Positions 13,561 through 25,800 of a stretch of DNA of 64,000 nt are shown one piece after another. The stretch covers positions 620,001 through 684,000 of the forward strand of contig JAAONU010000001.1 in NCBI GenBank assembly GCA_012932295.1, in the 5' to 3' direction. Source of the DNA: Cyclina sinensis. Taxonomy: Eukaryota > Mollusca > Bivalvia > Venerida > Veneridae. A program made the translations under genes and the position numbers. Position 1 is the stretch's first letter. Each line of letters starts with the position of its first letter. The notes below the pieces were generated by a model, which was given only the letters and a program-made list of their open reading frames with translations, did no database searches and was not told the DNA's origin.

Positions 13561-16500
13561 ATGAATTATTTGAAAAAAATCTCGAAAATTCTCATGCTAA
13601 AATATGACTGTTAACTTTGTCAAGAACCCTCTGAATCTCGTCAATATTCTTGTTTTATAAAACGACAGTGGATCCTAATCAAAGATTGCTGTCATATATG
13701 CTTTGAAGACTTTTCGGTTCATAAATTGAGGTTATAGACTTGGAAAAATGTAATGCTCTGAAAAACTGTACAAACGAATTTCCCGCTGAAAAAAAAAATC
13801 AATCGATTGTTTTAATTAAAATTTGTTTCGTCAGCAAATAACACCATAGCTAGGAGCTTCATAATATTCGTAGCAGGAGACAATTGACAACTTTGTTTAA
13901 CTGGAAAAAATATCCATGTGACAAACTAACAATGAATTTTTTAAACATAATATGCTTTTTGAAGCTTCATTCAGTCTATTTTCACTTAAACATTTCCTAT
14001 AATGTGTTATAACTGCAAGCATTTACAAAATTTAGACCGATATACCTTAACATGTCTCATCGGAAATATTAATTAAGTTGCAATATGTAAAATTAACAAC
14101 CTTTAAATGATACCAGTATGATTTCTGTTTTCTTGAAACTTTGCACTATGTGTTCCATGTTTAATGCGGCTTTCATTTGTTAAAATTTCAATTTGCCAAT
14201 ATTTTAAAAGGAAATGCCTCTTTGACAATGTTTCAATTTCATAAACATTAATAATTATCTAAACAACATATAATATGTTCACAGCTGACAAATGGATTTT
14301 ACCTTGATATCTCTTTAGTGTTAACAAATAAAAATGACTTGAAGAAGGCCTAGATAGCGTAATATATTTCGTGCGATAACATTATACACTTCTTGAACAA
14401 AAACAACCTAAAATAAATAAATAAATAAATAAACTGAATGTTTGTAAAGCTCCCAAGGTTTCACCTTCGAAGAACAGGAAGAGCCTCTGTATGACCTGAT
14501 GTATGCTGCTTAAAACTACATGTGCTGGCTGAGTGTAATAATATTACCAACAGAAATGGTCTAGCATTTTTCACAGACTAATTTCTTTCTAAAAATATAT
14601 TATTCATTGATAAACTTTAATTCGTATCACTTCGCATGTGTCGGAAAGCAAACGACTTGGTTATTAACTTATAATGTTTATATCGTATTATTTTCATTTG
14701 TGAGAACACTAGTTGCTTAATGAAAATCAAACTGCAGTTAATCATAAACGCTAGCACAAATTATATCACCAATGCCGACACATTTGTCTATCTCATACTT
14801 CTGTTTCATTTGTATACTTTTGTAAATATTTTGAATTGACGCTACAAACCAGTATTCATCTTAGTGATTGAAAAAAAAGCGATGATCATAGTAATCTTTG
14901 CAATATAAGCCACATTTAGTGCATACCTTTTACGTAAATCTATTGGTTTTAAGATTAAGCAAATCTTATTCACAAGTGAACACTACACGGGACATTTCGA
15001 ATAAGTAACACTGGTTTTGTTCAGTATTACTGACTTCCGTTCGCAAAACAACTGATTACGTTATACTTACGATGCAGCCTTTTCGACAGTCTTCCTTAAT
15101 TTTGTAGCTTTGTCGTTACAAAACGTTTGTATCCAAAATAACGATTGATCATTTTGTCCACAAGTAACAGTTAAGGTATACAAATCAGTGGTAGGTGAAC
15201 ATCTGTAATGTTAACGTAATTTGTCGTGCATTTTATAAATGTTCTTCCTAATTCGTTAAAACTTCGTATTTTTGGGACACATTAGATTTGCATCTCAGTA
15301 GGACAATAGCTAGCATTAGCAGCTACGTCAATAATACTTCAGGCTTAGTCAGATCTAAATAGTTTGACCTTTATTCGGATAATCGTTTATTGACATCAGC
15401 AATTTACGTTAATTTTTCATATAGAAAGAGATTATATGAAACACAATATTATGGAACCCTTTCGTAAATACGAGGGAAGAATGTTCATCTTATAAAATAC
15501 ATGAAAGTGTGTAATCCGTTTTGTGTGCATAATAAAACAAAGGTTGTGACATTATCTCATTTATAACTTAAATGAAGATTCTTTACTTCTTTTATTGGTT
15601 CTAGAGAAGGGATATGAGACCGAGATGTCTGCCTAAGGACACTGTGAATGATTCAGTAACAATTCTAAACAGTTAACTTCAAAATAATATTGACATATCG
15701 CTAGAGAGAAGTAGTAGAATTGTTTTGAATTTCTCTGAAACAATATTGTCAGCATTATGTTTTTTTTAAGAAAAGCAAGGTAAACAAAATAAGTTTTGAT
15801 TTTATAATCATTAAAAGATTCTCAGCAATATCTGTGAGAAATCTGTAAGATTGTTTATACTTTCAATAACTTTCAGACTTATTTCAGTAATCTTATTTCA
15901 GAATCCTGCACTTGAGACTTGCACTTGTCAGCAAGTTTTACCACACTCTCTTTGACGTCTGATTTTTCACCACATAACAGATTTTCTAAAATCTGTTAAA
16001 AAACAAAATTTCTAAGAATACAGCGTGTTCAAATATTGTCTTACATTTGTTTATATTTTTCTCAGCTTGCATTACCATTTTCAAATAACAATTTGATTAA
16101 ACTCTTTATATAAAATAACTATTTGTTTTCATTATTTACACTTAATTTTGAATAAGTTTTATTGCCATTTAAGATATATACAATGTTTAGGGCCAAATAT
16201 GCTATATAAACGTATATATCGGCGGAGAATATTTCACAAGAGATATAGAACATCTACTTAGTAATTCACATACTGTGTTAAATTGACACCTTATGAAATT
16301 TTTTTAAATATTATGTTTAAAACTCTGTTGATATCCATGGCAGGGGTGTGAAAATGGAGTTCTTAATCTAAACGACAAAAAACGTAAATAAATGTTAGAC
16401 ACGAAAACAAAAAGAACAGTAAAATATAGGAAAAGTAAATGTTATTTAACCGGGACCTTGGAAAATGCAGGGACCTAAAATAATCGAAGGTTTACTGTTT

Positions 16501-17178
16501 ATTGCTAATAAAGAATTTCTAGCTGGTATAATGAATTTAAACATATTTATTATAATGCCTTCTTAAATAGTATTATATAAACTGGTTTATGATACAAAAG
16601 ATGGACAGTTTGTTTGACACAGACATGCATATGGGAAATACAAACGTCATGAGTACCCAATGAAATTCGATCTTACTATCGTGCAGTATTATAAAATACT
16701 TCATATAATTTTGAATATTTGCATATCTGTACTTTACATATAATGAAAATACAAGTTTATCAAACGTTTGAACATAAATAAACATAAATTTAAATGTGTT
16801 CTGGTAATAAATTTTAAAAAAAATATGTTCAGATTAATGAATGTCAATGACCATACACGACCTTTTAATTTCTCAAAATGTACGTTAGCTAAGTTTTAAA
16901 CGGATGAGAATAGATATATTCTTTGACCAATATTTTTTGTCCTTTTAAATCTTTTATGTTCTTTAAAATTTTGTCCTAATAATTTAAAAAAAGAAAATAA
17001 CTCGGAAGGATATTTCTGAAATTTAGCCATCTAAACTATTTGAACAGCTGTCTATAGAAAGGATGAAAAATAATTCAAGAAATAAAAAATAAGAATCAAA
17101 GTACATGTACATTACATTTCCCACACCAACAGAACTATTAAGACAAATGGGATATATTGACGTTTTGTCAAATAATTA

Positions 17179-17621
17179 CCTACTTATGTTTGGCAATGTA
17201 CACAATCAGATTCTGATATAAAAGGCCGTTTAAAAATGCTCTAGGGATAAGTACAAAAGAAATACTAAGGTCGCTGTAAATTATAGTATGGGTTATTGTT
17301 TAAACTGGGATTTTTCAAAGGAATAAATGAATTGGTAATATAATTTCACGTTCATTTTCCATAAAGATATTATTACTAATACTAGATGAGTTAAAACCTA
17401 CTTATGTTTGGCAATGAACAAAATATGATTTTGATAAAAGTTGGTTTTAAAACGCTTTAAAGATAAGTACAAAAGAAATAATACTAAGGCCACCGTAAAT
17501 AATAGTAGAGGTGATTGTTTAAAGTGGGTTTCTTTATTATCAAAACAATAAACGAAATGGTAATATTGTTACACATTCATTTTCCATAGAGATATTATTA
17601 CTTATACTAGATGAGTTAAAA
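17179..17621. repeat. Tandem duplication of about 220 bp inside copy B
   Basis: Two adjacent units (17179-17396 and 17397-17621) both begin CCTACTTATGTTTGGCAATG and end in ACTAGATGAGTTAAAA. Copy A has a single unit at 5653-5880. The second unit is visibly closer to the copy A unit than the first is. Confidence 0.8.
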
Positions 17622-18469
17622 GTAAATAGTTGTTTCTGCATGATCTCAATATGCAGCTAATATTTCTGTGATTGATCAGAGGGAAATTGAGATAAGAGTT
17701 GTCATCGATTTCCTATCATTTTCATCAGCTTAACTAACACTAGCAAAAATGAGGGAGCTGTCGGTGATTAAATAATGTATATCGACAATAAATTTGATTT
17801 CATAAAACATTTATACAATTTTAGATCCAGGTATAAAGGTGTCTTATAAACGTGCTATAACGCTATGATTGCTATTAAGAATAATGATTAATTGAAAAAA
17901 AGCACCACGTACATCACAGTTGTAGGACAACCGGTGTAACACAATATGAATTTATATAAAGTGTCAAACAAACATAGTTGAACTGTGATTGACATATACC
18001 ACAAACCTTAGACAGTTTTTTCTCTGTATTAATGTCCGAATGTTGCATGAGCTGATTTTATTGGGATGATTCAAGATTGAGCCCCTACCCCCACCGAATA
18101 TTAGAACAGAACAGAACAGACGTTTATTGTGACTTAAGCACATAGGCTCATCGATACAACAATGAATTACACAATGCATGCAATGAGAAAATACAACAAT
18201 ACAGTGGTAGAAATAGTAATTACACCTATTAGTATTTGTGAGAATGTTTACCTTGGAACACGGTTTTACATGTTTTTCTTGAAATTGAATATTGACAAAA
18301 AAAGGAAAAATAAAATACATCAAATATTTAAAACATAGTACACAACGATAACAGGTAGAGAGGCGTTTTAGAAAATCAAATATTAACAGCTCAACCTCTT
18401 TGTTTTAAAGCTTTAATACAAAACAATGCCAGTCTATTAAGTGTACTTTTTTAGATGAGTTTACTAAGT

Positions 18470-19249
18470 CTATAAATTTTGCATGTTTGGCCTATTTGTA
18501 TAGAACCTGGATATATACGTTTGTCTTAATGCTTGATAATACGGGCACACAAGGATGAAATGAAATTCGTCTTCTATATCATTCAGATTGCAAAGAGTAC
18601 ATTTTCTATCACTTCTAGGAATATTTCTATGTCTGCCAGTTTCAGCAAATAACGTATGTGACGAAAGTCTTATTTTAGCCAGAACATTTCTAAACTTTGA
18701 GTTCTCAACAATATTTAGATAATCAGATCTCTCAAAAGAATTTTTTAATTCCTTGTAAATATAAAGAGAAGAGCATTGTTCAATTCCTATTCTCCAATCT
18801 ATCAGGTACAAATCCCTTAATCTACACTTTAATACAGGTAAAAAACTATTTATTTTTACTGACGATGGGAATAACCAAACATCGGCAAATCCTGACTTCT
18901 GTAATAGATCTTTTACTTTAAAAAACCAAGACGTTTTATCATTTTTTGTTTCAACATCTAACCTCTGTTGTGCCATAATAGTGTGTAATATACAATTAGA
19001 GGTCTTAGTTTGGTTAAGATTTAGCAAGTACTTGATTACTCGTATGTACCTGTCAATATATAATGGAAAAGGGCCAAATTTTGAATATAGCGCCAACGTG
19101 TTAGTTGACATTTTTACATTTACAATCCACTTGCAGAACGTTTTATGTACTCTCTCTAAAATTTCTGACTTGAGAAATCCCCATATTTCAGAACCATAAT
19201 TAATGATAGATAGAATGTATGAATCAATTTGTTCAAGTGCTTCACACAA
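18470..19249 (-). pseudogene. LINE polyprotein C-terminal fragment
   Basis: An open frame of about 259 codons survives from the end of the reverse transcriptase through the C-terminal region. It has a terminal Cys-x2-Cys...His-x4-Cys motif (CTLCNLNDIEDEFHFILVC). Its first residues lie just after the internal deletion and overlap, in another frame, the end of the upstream RT fragment. It is not expected to be functional. Confidence 0.8.
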
Positions 19250-19488
19250 AGTTTAACGTTGTTATACATTGATCGGATAAGTTTTAGTATTTTTCCATCA
19301 ATTCCAGCTTTGATAAGTTTATACCACAATGCATTTCTGTCAATTAAATCATATGCCTTTTTGAAATCCAAAAAACAACAGAATAACCTCCCCTTATTAT
19401 ATAGCTGTTTTTCAATTAATGAATGAAGTATGATGATAGCGTCAAGCGTGCTATAATCTGTTTTGAATCCAAACTGTGCGTCTGTCAC
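19156..19488 (-). pseudogene. LINE reverse transcriptase palm fragment
   Basis: A frame of 110 codons holds the first conserved reverse transcriptase blocks: QFGFKTDYSTLDAIIILHSL and the catalytic-aspartate-type block FLDFKKAYD. It continues to SMYNNVKLCVK and then runs off frame. Everything upstream (endonuclease, fingers) is missing, as expected for 5' truncation on insertion. Confidence 0.8.
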
Positions 19489-22400
19489 ATTAGACTATAT
19501 ATATAATAGACTGTTATGGTGATAAATATTTATTTTTCGGAAAGCCCAATCAATACTTTCGAAGGCTTCACGACAATATTTGCATGATGTAATGAATGCT
19601 TCTCTAATAGTACATTAAAAAGTAATCATAGAGCATTTGAGTAAAATAAAATTCTAAATATAAAACATTCTTCTCTAACAGAAAATAATTGTAGCGAAGA
19701 GGGAATGCAGTTAAAGTAAAAACTTATCTTCTTTTATATATCCTTAATTTCAACAAAATATTTCAACAAACCACTGAGAAACATCCCAAAAACTTTCATT
19801 TATAAATCATAAAAAAATATTGTTTGATTTGAATTTTGGTATTAGATATTATTTATACGAGATCTTTTACTTCATAACGAACATATACTCAAGTGTTGAT
19901 ACGAGCACAACTCTTTTTATATCTACAAAGGCACTGGTAGACCTTACTTCCGGTTTCAGTTAACTATTCCATTGCTAAAAGGTTACCTATTTCTTGGAAG
20001 GATATCAATAGAAGCAAATAGCAAGAATTACTTACAGAAAAAAATAACTTTTTTAAATTTTTTTCTAAAAATATAGATCTATTTATAATACAAAGCTGCG
20101 ATTGTCTTCGGTATCTTTATATTGACTTAGAGCATTTGTGATATGGAAATGCTAGTGCATGCTTCAATTTTGTTTGCAATTAATTTGTACTATTGTTTTA
20201 TACTTTGAAATTTGACAATAATATGAAAAATTGGATATTTCTGTAAACATAATTGAAACGTTGTATGATTAAGTGTTTGAAAGCTCAGTCCATTTATTGT
20301 TTTTGTCGATGAATAAGAAGTACTAAATCATAGGATTGCAAAGATTGTTAACGTTTGTCAGTTAAATTGTATCACGAGCTAAAAGCTGCGCCTTCTAACT
20401 TTTTTACAAAGCTAAAGGTAATACAATTCTGTTATTTAGGTATGACAAGAAGCATTTAATAAGTTTTTATACCATCAATTCGTACAATATCTTGTACGAA
20501 ATAAAATGAGAGTTTATACCATATTCCAACTTTTACCTTTGCAAATCATTTCGTTCAAGAAAAGACTGAAACATTATTGTAACTTGAATACACGTTTTAC
20601 TGACAGTGTCTTAAATACAGAATATATTTCACAGTTTTGTGAGTTCGTCACTTTTCAAGAAGTGTGATACGCATTTATTATTTTTCTCAAACCACTTCAG
20701 TTTTTTACTTACATTACTTCAAAGTATTCATCATCAAATAAAGTTTAGCCCATTCATCCATTAATATAAAAGCAAATACGTTATATCATTTTTCCTTTTT
20801 TTTAACGGTGACATTGGACGCTCAAAATTCAGATTATTAAATTGAATTTGTCCGGTTTTAGTACCTATGATAACATGCATTTGAATCTAAATTTGTCCAC
20901 CCTTATCACGTCTATGTTGTTACAAGATAAGCTTAATCGTTACGCTGCATCACTCCGTTATGCAATTAACTATGATATATATCTATAACTGATCAATGAA
21001 CACAATATGATAGGGGGTGTCATCATTTCCTACATACAATCATATCTGCTGGTAAAACAAACAATCACGGAACAAGATAGCTTTTATCAATGTTGTTATT
21101 TATTCGCCTTACATTTTTTGTAACCATGGCATGAATGAAACGATAAGGATCATCTTAAATCTACAGGTGAATTTCTAGCAACAAATTATTTTTCGTTTCT
21201 ATCTAGAAATTGTTGTGTTCTTTGCTTCTGGTCGTTAAACCTGTTGAAATAAGTGAAATAAATAAAAATGCAACTTTAGATATAAACTAGAAGTGTGTAC
21301 TTTAGATCATAAGTACAATGCATCTCTTAAATTAAACCATGACTGCCAAAGCTTTGATATGATGATTTTTTTCTTTCGTGTTTTCTGCAAAATACAGTGT
21401 CCAAAAATGTAAGGATATTTTTAAAACATCCATGATAGTAAAGTGATAGAATTAATTATAGTTTTAGAGTAGTATTTGCAGATTGCAATTGTTGTAGGGT
21501 CTGACGCCATCATTGCTTGTTGCTGCATGCAGTAATAACCTGGTAAAAAGAAGCCAAGGAGGCAAATTGCCAGTACCCTTTTTACCGTGTTTATATTTAC
21601 AATTTCTAACTAATAACAAGGTGCCTAATATTTTCTTTTATCTATTGGTCATGTAATCTTGATATACTCTTACCTTATCACGTGATCAGCCGGACTACTT
21701 TCAAAACAAACTTTTATTAATATAGCGCTTTCCTTTTGTTTATATTTTGTCGGTAAAAAGCTAAAGAAAGAATATGACGGGATAAATAGAATAAAATGTT
21801 GGTGTTCTGGAGGGAAAAAAGTTTATCTGGCTCGGCTCCGAAATTTATCGGGTTCGATTTTCTCTCACCAGATAAACTGATGGATCCCTGACCCCTCGCA
21901 TTTGCATGATTTAACAAAGAACTACAGTTATTTTTACCACAAACAAGTTTATAACCATAAATCACATGGTAATGTTTGTGGGTAAAACCTATTGTTTAAG
22001 AGACATGCTGTGGATCCATGAACTGCTACGCTTTGCAAGAAAAACTTTCTCCATCCACGACACCATCCTATTATTCTCTATTTATTTGAATTTTTTAACA
22101 GTTTGTTAATGGATGTTTTCCTCACGGTACGACCTTTACAACTTTATTTCTATCCAAATATTTTATCTTAAATAATTTAATAATTACTGTTATTTTCCTT
22201 AACTAATGGATTCATATTGACGATATTCACGTAGATCAGCTCATAATTTCCGGACAAAAACTTCATCTATGTAATTAATCGATACAGATGTGCGAACAGA
22301 TATTTCTCAGTGTAAACAATTTGCATAAAGTCCTTAGCAGCTATAATTTATTTTTTTGTGATTTGCCAATTATTCAGAAAGTTATTACCTCGATTTTTCG

Positions 22401-22518
22401 TAGGAAGTGATATAGCATTGCTGTTCCAATTTATCGGCGTCAATAGCAATCGGTGTCCACCTTGATTACTGTAAACCCAATCTATTGATTGTTCCGAAAA
22501 ACAAAACTTCGCCTTTTA

Positions 22519-22520
<2 letters not shown>

Positions 22521-22571
<51 letters not shown>
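22521..22571. repeat. 51-base T homopolymer
   Basis: This is an uninterrupted run of T in copy B with no equivalent in copy A around 8,960. It could be a real poly(dT) tract or a polished sequencing artefact; its exact length should not be trusted. Confidence 0.9.
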
Positions 22572-22572
<1 letters not shown>

Positions 22573-22840
22573 ATTGAGTCAAACGAAATATGTTTATCTA
22601 TTTTGTTACCTAGGACTCAAATGCCTACTGAATAATTTTGCCGCTATTTGAATTCAACGAAATTTGATCTCTATCTAGACATTTATTTACGTGGGAACAT
22701 TTCGTAGACAATCTAAGACTTCTAGTATTAGGTGCAACGTTTGGGTAACTTGCAAATGGCACGAAATCCACGTTCTCAGTTCCTTTGTAATATAACAACA
22801 TTTGTAGATAAACTCAGTAGTGCAGGCAATGCAAGACCAG

Positions 22841-25800
22841 AGGGATTAGGATGGTAATAGCGACGGGACATAAAATGACCGTTAATGATCTTTACCCTTC
22901 ATATTTATGCATTGAATGTTTTTTTCAAAATCAATATAGTTCTTTAAATTCCGTTATATTAGTTAGTCTACAAGAGATGTGAGAGTATAAATATTACTAG
23001 TACTTAAATAAGAACATGGCAAATAGGCTGTTTGATACTATGTACGCTCACTGAAGCACCAAATATTTCTAAGAACAAAAATTCACGTGGAATAAATATA
23101 AACGAATAAATCACTTTTAAACTAATTTGGAATTCATTAATATCATTTCAAAAAGTCTGTTGAGATATTAATTGATTTGGTGTGTAAAAATATAATAACT
23201 TTAGTGTAAATGATATTACAATTAATCATACATGTATACAGTCGTAGTGTGTTTTGTATAATTTGCAAATTAAAAGTTTTGATTTCCATCGGCTCCACAA
23301 TTAGCAAAGTAGAGGTCATGACATCATAAATACGTCAGCCGGCGGTATTAAATTTCTCATTACGAAGCTTTCACAGGTTATAGCAAACTAATATTTGATG
23401 AGCATTATCAAAGTGAAATATGATGCATTGCATTAAAGTACAACCATGTGGTTGTTTTTTGCTTTTAAAAAGATTTTCAGACTATTGAACATTAACATAA
23501 TTAAACAATAATTATGGTCGAACTATTAAAGCATGTACTATCCACTGTCATTCATGCTCTGCCACTGTCGGTACTGACACCATGATTGTTAATCTGTATG
23601 TTATATTCTGCTGCTTACTATCAGAAAAGGATAAACGTATTTCATATTTAATTTTTTTCATCGATTAAACAATAGTTTTGAATGCTTAGTTATTCTTTCT
23701 GAAGAAAGATTTGCCTTTCTGCACCAAACATACTATAAGACATTGTAAACCAGGCAAGTCATTATACTATGACCATTATCCAAAAGATTCGAAAATAAAT
23801 ACATTTTTATTGTGATGGAATATTTTCAATGCAGAGCAACACTTAAAATTCTAGACATACTGTAAAAGGTTTCTAGCATGTCCTTTTCATAACAAACCTA
23901 TAATGTGCAGGACTTGTGAACATCTCCGAGTGAACTAAAATTTTCCTCTGAAAAGTTCAAGTTTTGTAAAGTTCACATATAAAAAAATTTAGATTGTCTT
24001 AAGTGGAAGTATCATTGCCACTGTTGTGAATATGTGCCAAACAGCAAATTTGAAACAGATTCAACAGTTATTGTGCAAAATCTTTGCAAACACTGGATGT
24101 CAGAAGGTCTTTAATGAATCATTTAATGTTCCAATAAAATGCACATTTTCTTTGATAAACATTCAATTGGTTTTGTGTATTGGTTGTTTTGAAATATCAG
24201 ACTGAGTATTTGTTTTATCATGTTGTCATTTCGTTACCTTGTTATTGTGTTATTATTTGTTTTATAATGTTGTCATTTCGTTACCTTGTTATTGTGTTAT
24301 TATTTGTTTTATAATGTTGTCATTTCGTTACCTTGTTATTGTGTTATTATTTGTTTTATAATGTTGTCATTTCGTTACCTTGTTATTGTGTTATTATTTG
24401 TTTTATAATGTTGTCATTTCGTTACCTTGTTATTGTGTTATTATTTGTTTTATAATGTTGTCATTTCTTTACCTTGTTATTGTGTTATTTTCTCACTGAT
24501 TTAATATGGAAAGATAGACAGAAAATTAATGCAACAATGTTTGTCCCTTTAAACTATTCTAGAGATAATAAAAAAGTATGTTAAGAGAATATCGTTAGTT
24601 TATATTAGAACTATATGCTATTAACGATGATGTAATTGAACTATATCTGTGCTTCATAATTTCCCGATCATTGCTATCATGTGTTTGAGCACACATTAGT
24701 ACAATACATCTAGACATGTCTGTCGTGAATCATTTATCTTTGCAGAAACTATTACGTGATTAATTTTATAAGATACTTCCCCACAAACAAAATCCCGGTA
24801 AAATTAATTCATTTTTTTAAGGAAGTGCTTTTCGGTGGAATATAGAACTCTTAGGAAAGATGTGTTTTAGTCTATGTTTACGTTGTCTTAAATATTGCTT
24901 TTGTTTGATATGTGTGGATTGATGTATTGTTTACACTAGCCCAATTTCCGTGTTTTTATGCTTTTGAATGTATAAAATAAAAGAGTCTTGGGAAGACATC
25001 TGGCTTAGATATTTACAACTATTCAGAAAGACTCTTATGTACATTTCAGTGATATGACACAGGTCTGTAGCAGTATTTTTATAACGCTTACAATATACAT
25101 TATGTGGATTTATACTCACTCTTAGACACATTTTCAGTCAGTCCTTGCTCTTCTGTTCGATACATGAACCTCTGACAGCTTTTGTTAATAGTGTTTTGTT
25201 GTAAGTTTAGTTGTGGAACAGTTTGCCTTAACCGCACCAAACAGACTATTAAACAAAACACGACAAGTAATTATACTTAAGCAATACAGATATAAAATCC
25301 AGCATCGGATCTCGCTATAAATTTGAACAATTAACATTTATTTGTTTTGTGTCATAGATGGAACGAATGGACTGCAGAGCAACTAAAACAACTCCTGATA
25401 TGCTGTAAAAGTTTAATAACATGTCCTGTTTTTCATATCAGCCCTAAAATCTGCGGGACTTATAAATATTTCCGAGAGAACTAAAAGCTTTCCCAGGTAA
25501 TTCATAAAAGAACAAGTATCGTAGGGTTCACAAGTAATCTGATTCAGAATGTTCTACGTGGAAATATAAGCGACACGAATGTGAATATGTTCACGTCAGC
25601 AAGTAAGAAAGAGATTCGAAAGTCACTTTGAAAAGTCCCTGCAATACAGTGAATGACTTGTCGTCTTTATTAAATTGTTTAAAGTTCCAATAACAATCTG
25701 TATTCTCTTTGTTAGAATAGCTGCTGTTGCTTCTCTGTTTTGATTTGATTGTTCTTTGATTGTTTTAAGGTAATTGTTTCTTCGTTACCTTATGCGTGTG

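Larger units (their letters stand above)
18106..19488 (-). mobile_element. 5'-truncated, internally deleted LINE (non-LTR retrotransposon)
   Basis: On the minus strand an RT segment (19156-19488; QFGFKTDYSTLDAI, CCFLDFKKAYDLIDR) is followed in another frame by the C-terminal part (18470-19249; SIINYGSEIWGF, then IRLSSHTLFAETGRHR and a CTLCNLNDIEDEFHFILVC zinc-knuckle-like end). The part between, which should hold the Y-x-D-D active site, is missing, so the element is inactive. Its 3' end, at the low-coordinate side, is a TGTTC-type pentanucleotide tail, not poly(A). A 6-bp direct repeat ATTAGA flanks it at 18100-18105 and 19489-19494. The empty site is at 6356-6361 in copy A. Confidence 0.85.
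13560..22840. repeat. Segmental duplication, copy B
   Basis: This is the second copy of the block described at 1-9270, on the same strand and offset by about 13.6 kb. It lacks the Tc1 element and the copy A LINE remnant. It carries its own LINE remnant (18106-19488), an extra internal tandem duplication (17179-17621) and a 51-base T run. Similarity fades at about 22,840, matching about 9,270 in copy A. Divergence by substitutions and small indels is obvious by eye. Confidence 0.85.
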
